Of a stretch of DNA of 25,729 bases, positions 19,177 through 25,729 are shown piece after piece. The notes beneath the pieces are model-generated. The model saw only the letters and a program-made list of their open reading frames with translations. It did not search any database and was not told the origin of the DNA. The DNA lies in assembly GCA_019648995.1 (NCBI GenBank), contig BLXT01001285.1:39477-65205 (forward strand), read 5' to 3'. Source of the DNA: Plakobranchus ocellatus (lineage: Eukaryota > Mollusca > Gastropoda > Plakobranchidae). The position numbers and the translations under genes were made by a program. The stretch's first letter is position 1, and every line of letters begins with the position of its first letter.

Positions 19177-22100
19177 GTAAGATTTCTCAAAGTAACTTTA
19201 GACAAACTTTATATTTCACTTTGAGTCCACTGTGAAAAAAAAATACCAGATACCATAACTTTAATTTCAAATACATTTACTGAGTGCTTTGAATGTGATT
19301 CTTAAAAATCTTCTGTCATATTATTATGAATGATAACACACAGAAAGTCGTATCCATTGGTTCTAAATGTCCTGCTAAATTATACAAAAAATATAAATAA
19401 ATTGATCTGTATATTGATAATAGATCTTTTTTGCATACTATAAATGCCACATCTTTTATGTTATTCATTGTTGTATGCATTATGTATTATCTGTATGTGT
19501 TTGTGAATTATTTACTGGTCATATATATATACTTAAAAATGGAATGATAAATATACAAATTAATATGGTATTGCTTTTCCCGTACATTGGTCAAATTTTA
19601 AGACCCACCCACTAGGATGTCAAGGAGTTTATAACATATTATAACTAATGTGATATGTGTAAAAATGTATTGTCATTTTTAAAATTACAGTTTGCTTTTT
19701 TTTCCTTTAATGGCTGAGTGTTAGGCTTACACTTCTCTCATTTCATACAAATCCAATCATGAATTACACTATCCTAGTCAAGAAAAGAAAATGGGTCAAA
19801 TCTATTACTACTATAATTGACACTACTGTCTGTTATTATTGTTCCTTCACTTTCAAAATTGTAAATCCTGCTGGATTGTAATGTTGAAATTAATGTTGCA
19901 ATTTATTGAACCCTATACACCCGTACTTGCATCTATGTAACTTTAAGTTGATGCTTGTTATAATAAGTTTTCATTGGATTATTCATATTGTGAATATCTT
20001 TGAACAATCATAATTAATTTATTAAATATCTTTTAGCAGTTTAAAATTAATATGAGACAGCGTATTCCATATTTAAGTTCAACCACTTGTCAACTGACAT
20101 CTTGTCTGTTTTCATGTCTGTAGCTGAATTCATATCATCGTCTTCTTCATTGAATGATAATAAATTCAATAATTTTATATATTTTTATTATGAAACAGCC
20201 CTGATGACCTTTTTTCTTTTTTTTCATAGCAAATCCTTTGCATGTAAATTCATGATTTTACAATGTTATTGTGACCATTGCAAACAATGTATGGTGACTA
20301 AGATGAAGAATTTTTTTTTAAAGTAAATTTAAAGTGCTTGTCTTGATAGTGTATTTGGAACGACCATGTATTGTTTCAATGACTGGTCAAAGGTTGGTGT
20401 AATGAGGTCAAGACAAGATGCATTTCCATTATCTTGTTTTGCAGTGTTAGTAATACATTGTATTAGGGGCCTATGTACAGTTTTATTGAATATGTGTATA
20501 CATTCATTTTTTTCATGGACTATAAAATCATGTCATGCTTAATTATGTATCAAATTATGCATTAGATTTTTTATGCCCATACATCTATGCATTAAATTCA
20601 ATGGTAACATTGCCCAATTATTTGTTTCTTTCGTGGACAACCTATTTTTGAGGCATGTTGTACTTGCCTTCCAGTCCTATACTGGTACATTGACCTTTTA
20701 AGATAAAAAGTTTTTAAAAAAGATGAATTTGAGGTCTTGAAGTGTAGACGCAATTGTCTATTATGAAAATAAGTTAGTTAGCCTTTGTGTGATTAATAAC
20801 ATTGTTTTTTCGATCCTAGTCTAAAAGAGTTCATGAAAGTCCTATTATTAAAATGCTTTTGATCCCTGTAACTACATGTAAAAAGAAGGCATACCAATGG
20901 TACAACTAGGCTACCAATAACCATTCTTCCCATCCTTGACAAATGAAACCACAAGTTGAAATCACATTTAAATTTTACGTTACTTTCCAATCACTTAATC
21001 ATGATGGCTTTTATCATTTAAGGGTCACGAATAAAAGACACAGTCAGTTCCCAGAAATGTAATCTGTTTATTAACCAATAAAAATGACAAGAACATAATT
21101 CAAGTACATCACATAAAAAAACCAAGCCAATGTATCTTGTTTCACAAAGAGCACATTCATATGAATTACACAAGTTAAATCATGTAATGACTTATAAATT
21201 TAATGCTACCAGTAGGCCTATATTATAAATTAAAAGCATTACACTCCGCACAAAATAATTAAAAAGACATGTTTTATGTTCCAATTAATCAACGTGCTAT
21301 TATGTCTGCATTAGAATTGTTTATTTTAGAAAATTTAACTGACAAGCAAGCCAAAATATCTCCATAGACATATCACAATTACATTAATAAGATATTTTAG
21401 TTTTACTTTTATACAACCTTGATATTTATTACAAAACTCTTTGATACTAAGTGGCTTAGAACTTCCAGAAAATTAAGAATTAGGGTGACATATTACTGAT
21501 ACTGGTTTGGGTTCATTAAGCTATAAAATTATTATGAAAGGGCACTTTTGATATATTTTTTCAAGTCAAACAGCATTGGAAAAGTTTAGAGCAATTATTA
21601 TGAAAAAAGAGTATTTGCGACATAAGGAAATGAATATATAACACTGTAAAAATTTTTAAATAGCAAATTGCTGCTTTATCAACCCAGGATACAATGAAAT
21701 CAGGTATTATATCATCCAAAAAAAATTAAGGTAAACCTTTCACAAAAATTACGGAAGCAGTGTGTCAAAAGGATTGTACTTTTTTTTTGTCAGGAAGGAT
21801 GTTAAATTGCTACATTAGAGAATGAAAATAACACTACAGTCACGGAAACAAATATAAGGATTTTGATTGAAAATGCCCCAATGGTTAAAGAGGATAAGTC
21901 ATAATACTGGTAGTATTTTGCATAAAAAAAAGAAACAAATAAAACCACCAATACAATTTTAATTGTTACTTACAGTGATTGAAACGTTCAGGAGAAAACA
22001 ACAATTATCATATAATTATGATTCACTGAAGAACGCCAAGAGAGTGAAAGGAAAATGTCTATATTTATCCTGATCCTGGAGTCTTCATACTTTTTGAATT

Positions 22101-22328
22101 ATTTAAATCTGAATTCAGTGGATTTAGATAAAAAATTGCCAAACTTTTCAAAATAAACTTGAACAACACGGTTTCATGCATATTAAGACGTTCAGTGTTT
22201 AGGGCTATTCCAAAGAAAATAATTGAATAATTATTGAAAAGATTAAAGAGAGACATTTTAAACATTGAATGATTGAGGAAGAGTTTGATACGTTTGATTT
22301 GTAGGGGCCTATTGTTTTAAGAATAAAA
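19177..22328. other. Long AT-rich stretch between the two convergent genes
   Basis: It begins as the intron after the YqaJ exon. I searched it on the plus strand for the missing nuclease motifs (Ser-Pro-Asp-Gly, Glu-Ile-Lys-Cys-Pro) and found none. Short TA repeats occur near 19519-19532. Part of the right end may be the 3' untranslated region of the minus-strand transposase gene. All open frames here are short and look like chance. Confidence 0.55.
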
Positions 22329-22862
22329 TTAAGTTACGAAAAGATCATAAAAATTGACAAGACATGCCACCACAAACACAATTTGGGAGATCATGCTGTC
22401 AAGTTGAGAGTTCACTTGATGTTTCAAGATTCTAAATCTTTTTAAGCGCTCAATTGCTCTCTCAACATGAATTCTATCTTTTGCAATCTGCCGAGTCAAC
22501 AGTTCTTCCTCTGGTGTAAATTTTTCTCTGTTGCCTAGAAAAGGTGGCTTGACAAGTTTCACTTGCTTAGATGCTAAAATATCTTTAATTGGAAATCCCC
22601 TGTCAGCCAGTATTGAATCACTAGGATTTAACAACTCTAAAAAGCCAGATTCCTGTACAAATTTTATATCAGAAATGGAACCATCAAAAACATCAGATAT
22701 GTAAATGAATGTGCCATTAGGGGCAATTCCTACCAAAACTTTATGTGTGGCATGGTTTTTTAAATGGTAATACTTGTTTCCTTGTTTCCGAAAATCTGCA
22801 GAGCTCTGACAAAAGATCTCAGTGCAGTCTATGATGCACCGCAAGTTTTTATATCTGCGCAT
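22329..22862 (-). pseudogene. DDE_Tnp_4 transposase, catalytic part with all three acidic residues
   Basis: A minus-strand frame of 177 codons ending in a stop at 22329. It shows the IS5/Harbinger-type DDE_Tnp_4 pattern: RCIIDCTEIFCQ (first Asp, residue 12 of this frame), SDVFDGSISD, ILADRGF (second Asp, residue 87) and RIHVERAIERLKRFRI (Glu, residue 134). Such enzymes cut and join transposon ends. The catalytic triad and C-terminal helices are intact, so this part has been under constraint until recently or still is. The frame joins the upstream HTH part only if one base of a six-C run (plus-strand G run 22869-22874) is skipped. The first Met of the frame is therefore not a real start. It is listed as pseudogene because of that frameshift, the stop at 23140 and the T-run frameshift; a sequencing error in the runs is an alternative. 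Confidence 0.9.
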
Positions 22863-23179
22863 TGACTTGGGGGGTCATATACTGCTGAATATAATCCCTA
22901 GAGGGAAACATATTAACATCTTTAAATTTATGATATAAGTATTGAATCCATGTAACAAATATCAGAGATGCTGTTGACCTATTAATATTAAATAATGTAG
23001 CTACATCTTCTAACACATAGCCACGCCTGAGGCGTATCAAGGTCAATAAGATCTGATTTTTAGAAATAAGTTTGCAGGGTATTTTCCTGTCAGCAAAGCT
23101 CCACATTTTCAGATTTGAGGAGCCCTTCTCTACAAAAATTCACAAAGATTGAAATTGTGAGGGTGTAAGACCAGTGTAG
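22863..23179 (-). pseudogene. HTH_Tnp_4-like domain of the same transposase, with an in-frame stop
   Basis: In one minus-strand frame, running from just after a T12 run, the protein reads FYTGLTPSQFQSL, a TGA stop (23140-23142), then a NLKMWSFADRKIP stretch and ISKNQILLTLIRLRRGY, followed by VLEDVATLFNINRSTAS. The last parts are the helix-turn-helix (HTH_Tnp_4) that sits before the DDE_Tnp_4 domain. The order (YTG block, MWS block, HTH, Ser-Arg-Asp-Tyr, DDE) is the usual order for this transposase group as I know it. The domain likely binds the transposon ends. The stop falls between two conserved blocks, so it is a real lesion rather than a frame error. Confidence 0.82.
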
Positions 23180-23404
23180 AAAAAAAAAAAACTTTCCTGG
23201 TAGTTTTAAGAGCCACTCAATATCAAAGAGTTGAGCTTTTGTACGCTCAACAGGGACAAAACCATTATCACTGTTTACATCTTTCTTTTTAATAGTTTTT
23301 CTGCATTCACTGCAAACGGCTTCCCTGTGCCTTTTTACCTTTCCTGGGGTTTTCTTTATATACTCCTTTTGGTTGTGAAGCATATCGACTTCTTTTTGCA
23401 GTAT
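23180..23404 (-). pseudogene. Basic, Cys-containing N-terminal exon of the transposase
   Basis: A candidate acceptor is CTGTTTCATTGAAG, with the exon beginning at 23404 on the minus strand. The reading starts ILQKEVDMLHNQKEYIKK, a short probable coiled-coil. A lysine/arginine-rich stretch follows with a CSEC pair (AVCSECRKTIKKKD), ending LLKLPGK. It then enters the T12 run (plus-strand A run 23180-23191), where one base must be skipped to continue into the HTH part. Short coiled segments in this position are usual between an N-terminal DNA-binding domain (often THAP) and the HTH; the THAP itself is not seen in this window. Confidence 0.62.
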
Positions 23405-24224
23405 CTTCAATGAAACAGACAATTATTGTTTTTAAAATTAGGGCACAGGGCACATTACAAAATTTGACCTCTCAAATAAGAGTGGAGTTGCGCTTTATAA
23501 TTTTTTTTTTCTCAAAACTGTTTGTGACCTCCTACTTTTCTCAAAACTGTATTTGACCTCCTACTTGTAAGGACAAATTTATATCAAAGAAATTGTACCC
23601 AATTGTATATAAGTTGAAATGACTGCATAGCTACAAGGAAATATCTAATTTTTTTCTCGAACCATGTTGAATAGCTATAAATGAAAGCTATCCAGTTTGA
23701 ACAATTGACAAAAATTGCCAGGGACACCCCCAACTTGAATTCTAAGTGTAAGAAGAAAAAAGAAATAAAATCCAATAAGGTCAATTTTTGACAAACAAAA
23801 TGAAGGAGTTGAGTGGAGAATAGATATATTTGAAAGAAATTAAAAAAAAAAACCAATATATATATTTACAATAATTTGAAAATTTGTACAAGGTCTCTTA
23901 ATTGTGTCGACCATAACTTTTTCATTTTTTCAATCAGTCCTTCCCAAGTATTTTACAGCAAAAGGCTTTTCCGAACTCTGTCTAACAAATTATACTTAAT
24001 CCTAAAAAATTTCAATTTTTTTATTTGAATGGCTACGCATAATCATAAGGTAGGCCTATGTATGAATGTACCTTTTGTAGGTTTTTTTTTTATTCTGCAA
24101 GATATTATGACAGATACAATCATGGAAAGCATAGGATATGTACATATGAATGCATTTATTTTTACTACAAACCTTTTTTTCAATGCTGTTTCGAACATTG
24201 TCAGAGCAAGCAAAATCCACCTAC
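23405..24224. other. Probable intron of the transposase gene
   Basis: AT-rich, with no convincing exon on either strand. The phases of the flanking exons do not match (see findings), so a small exon could be hidden here. Confidence 0.45.
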
Positions 24225-24280
24225 ACAGCTTTTGAGTCAGAATTTGATGCTGAGGCAACGTCTGCTGCAGAGATTGCAAC
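24225..24280 (-). CDS. Candidate small exon of the transposase gene
   Basis: On the minus strand a pyrimidine-containing acceptor, TTTCTAAACATTTCAG, leads into VAISAADVASASNSDSKA and a GT|GTAGGT donor. The frame is open in the phase set by the exon at 24674-24781. It looks like a low-complexity Ser/Ala linker. The donor leaves two bases over, which does not match the phase-0 start at 23404, so either a weaker donor two bases upstream (GCT|GTGTAG) is used or an exon is missing. Confidence 0.4.
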
Positions 24281-24281
24281 C

Positions 24282-24673
24282 TGAAATGTTTAGAAATATA
24301 ACATGGTTAGATGCCTTAAAATGGAAATTATTGTAAAAACAGGCACATTGCTTTAAACTTTGTAATGTCCTATTTACAGCTTGGCAATTGTTGCATTAGA
24401 CTGATACAATAAGATATATCTAAAATGTAAAGCTCATTACAAACTCTGACAATGATTAGACATGAAGATAGGATCGTTGTCAGTATCAGTGCAAAATTTG
24501 GGGATTTAATGGATCCGCTTCCAGGCTCATGTCACTTGCCAAATTAAATTGGACAATTTGACTATTTTTCACCTACCAACAAGACAAAACTCTCTCGGTG
24601 TAAAAAAATATTCAACCGCATTTGGCTTACAAACTTTTAATCACTTACTTTTTTACCAATCATGTATACTTAC
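24282..24673. other. Probable intron of the transposase gene
   Basis: AT-rich, no feature recognised. On the minus strand it begins with GTAAGT and ends in TTTCAG. Confidence 0.5.
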
Positions 24674-24781
24674 ATCAGCACCCTGGGCTTGATTGTTAGT
24701 TGCTCTTTCTTCAAGTTCCACATCAAGACTGCCTGTCAAAATTGCCCGCAAAAGGTCTGAGCACTTTTTCTTTTTCAAAAT
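24674..24781 (-). CDS. Candidate 108-bp exon of the transposase gene
   Basis: The minus-strand acceptor has a good pyrimidine tract (TTTTTCTTTTTACATTTTGACAG) and the donor is GCTGAT|GTAAGT. The exon is exactly 36 codons and open only in phase 0; both other frames have stops. The protein has a Lys-rich start, a SDLLRAILTGSLDVELEER stretch that could form a helix, and a polar end. It has no named domain. Good splice sites with a single open phase make it believable. Confidence 0.6.
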
Positions 24782-25566
24782 CTGTCAAAATGTAAAAAGA
24801 AAAATACATTCTTGTTGTAATAATTATTTATATTAATTTTAAGATAATGCAAAAACGCATTGTTAAACATTTTAAAGCTTTTATCTGAGTTGAAAATGGA
24901 TCATGTTAATAATGAATTTTTTATTGCCTTGGTGAAAAGTGGATACAAACATTGGTTCTGTGCCAAGGTAAAGAAGCTTTTAAAATTGCTTTTCAATACA
25001 TTTAAGCAAAAAAAGGAAAAAGCTAAAATTTCTCCCACTGCCCAACAAAGTTAGATGTGAAATCAAATAAATAATAAATGTAGATGCATGAAGGAATTAA
25101 AGAAATAAACAGTTGTCTTACAATAAGGCATGTAAGAGGAAACTCTCAAATATGACATCCTTTTAGAGATGGTCAACATTTCATTTTAATAAAATCCATG
25201 TTAAAGAATGAATTACATTTTAAAATATAAATTAGTTTTTAAAATAGCACCATAAGTTTGCAATGCTTTTCATCACTACTCCAGAACTAAACAGGCTTAC
25301 AGCTGACAATCATTTTTTCAATTTTATATTATGTGATGCAAACAGGCTAATCCCACAATAAAGCTTTTCTTAAATTACAATCTTTTGGTGACAATAGTAA
25401 TCCAATTTTTCTTTGCACTCAGTGCACTCACTAGTGTCTAAAGACAGAACTAGAAATGATAGAAGGCTTTTCATAAAGTGTAAATAAAAACTCATGACTA
25501 TTCAAAATGTTAATTGTGTAGGATGACACTGATTACCTCATAATATATTTTCCAATTGTAACCTAC
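24782..25566. other. Probable intron of the transposase gene
   Basis: On the minus strand it runs from GTAGGT to TTTTGACAG. A plus-strand frame of 64 codons at 24860-25054 is present but has no family resemblance. A minus-strand Cys-rich patch near 25383-25437 lacks a usable donor. Confidence 0.5.
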
Positions 25567-25629
25567 CTGAAATTCTTCATAATGATTGAAAGAATGCATG
25601 TTTTTATTCGATCCATCCTCTTTGTCAAA
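25567..25629 (-). CDS. Candidate 63-bp exon of the transposase gene
   Basis: The minus-strand acceptor TTTTTTTGCCAATATTTTTCAG is followed by 21 codons (FDKEDGSNKNMHSFNHYEEF, then Gln) and a textbook donor, CAG|GTAGGT. It is phase 0 at both ends, compatible with the next candidate exon at 24674-24781. No domain is recognised. The gene's start should lie to the right of the window. Whether this exon belongs to the transposase or to a separate minus-strand gene cannot be decided here. Confidence 0.5.
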
Positions 25630-25729
25630 CTGAAAAATATTGGCAAAAAAACAAACAAACGAAAATTGAGAGAAATATCAATAAGAGTTTTTGTCTTGAT
25701 GCAAACTAAAAGTAAAGAGATTTTTAATT

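Noticed and set aside
20087-20326. Short frames between the two genes, checked for missing YqaJ exons
   Set aside because: They show no nuclease motif and no consistent splice sites.
24860-25054. 64-codon plus-strand frame with HWFCAK
   Set aside because: It lies within a probable intron of the opposite gene, has Lys-rich composition typical of AT-rich DNA, and shows no family resemblance.
25383-25437. Cys-rich minus-strand segment after an acceptor-like TGTCTTTAG
   Set aside because: The spacing of the Cys pairs is suggestive, but there is no usable donor and the frame stops soon after.
1-25729. CRISPR array, rRNA, bacterial operon or plasmid features
   Set aside because: There is no regularly spaced repeat, no rRNA-like sequence and no prokaryotic gene layout. 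The DNA is clearly eukaryotic.

Overview
The window looks like AT-rich nuclear DNA from an animal, most likely a mollusc. The gene pieces are short exons with GT..AG introns. Interspersed material is dense: an LTR retroelement, tRNA-derived SINEs, fold-back DNA, microsatellites and a run of N. TAGATC hexamer runs are scattered through the introns; from memory these are common in heterobranch gastropod DNA, but the taxon is an inference. There are no bacterial operons, ribosome binding sites, rRNA, complete tRNA or CRISPR arrays.

Layout. Bases 1-5774 are non-genic: a TAA microsatellite, a CpG-rich patch with a good splice donor (about 481-860), GT and CT simple repeats, and an old tandem array (about 1740-4760). 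The array has roughly 0.5-kb subunits in a roughly 1.05-kb higher-order unit, and a 164-bp SINE is inserted in it. Bases 5775-11816 (copy A) and 12730-18350 (copy B) are two near-identical copies of one segment. Each copy holds a ~0.5-kb direct repeat, a ~1.4-kb spacer, the same repeat again, a TATA-type promoter, and the first exons of a gene with an N-terminal SAP-like domain. Copy A ends exactly where a minus-strand LTR retroelement begins inside exon 3 (11817), followed by a 33-base N gap. Copy B runs on past that point into the rest of the gene: a SWIM zinc finger and the first half of a YqaJ/lambda-exonuclease-like domain (18259-19176).

Bases 19177-22328 contain nothing I can name. Bases 22329-25629 on the minus strand carry a DDE_Tnp_4 (IS5/Harbinger-like) transposase gene: an intact DDE catalytic half, an HTH_Tnp_4-like domain, a basic N-terminal exon, and three probable upstream exons. 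Its start, possibly with a THAP domain, lies beyond the right edge.

How they fit. A SAP-SWIM-YqaJ nuclease gene and a DDE transposase gene point towards each other. I recall that some eukaryotic IS5-like (ISL2EU) DNA transposons carry a YqaJ second gene, so this may be a large, decaying intron-containing transposon of that kind, or two domesticated genes. As sequenced, neither gene is intact. Copy B has frameshifts in exons 1 and 2, then a stop and a frameshift in the SWIM/YqaJ exon. The transposase has two homopolymer frameshifts and one stop. Copy A keeps clean exons 1 and 2 but lacks the 3' part. The two copies may be a real tandem duplication or two haplotypes wrongly joined across the gap.
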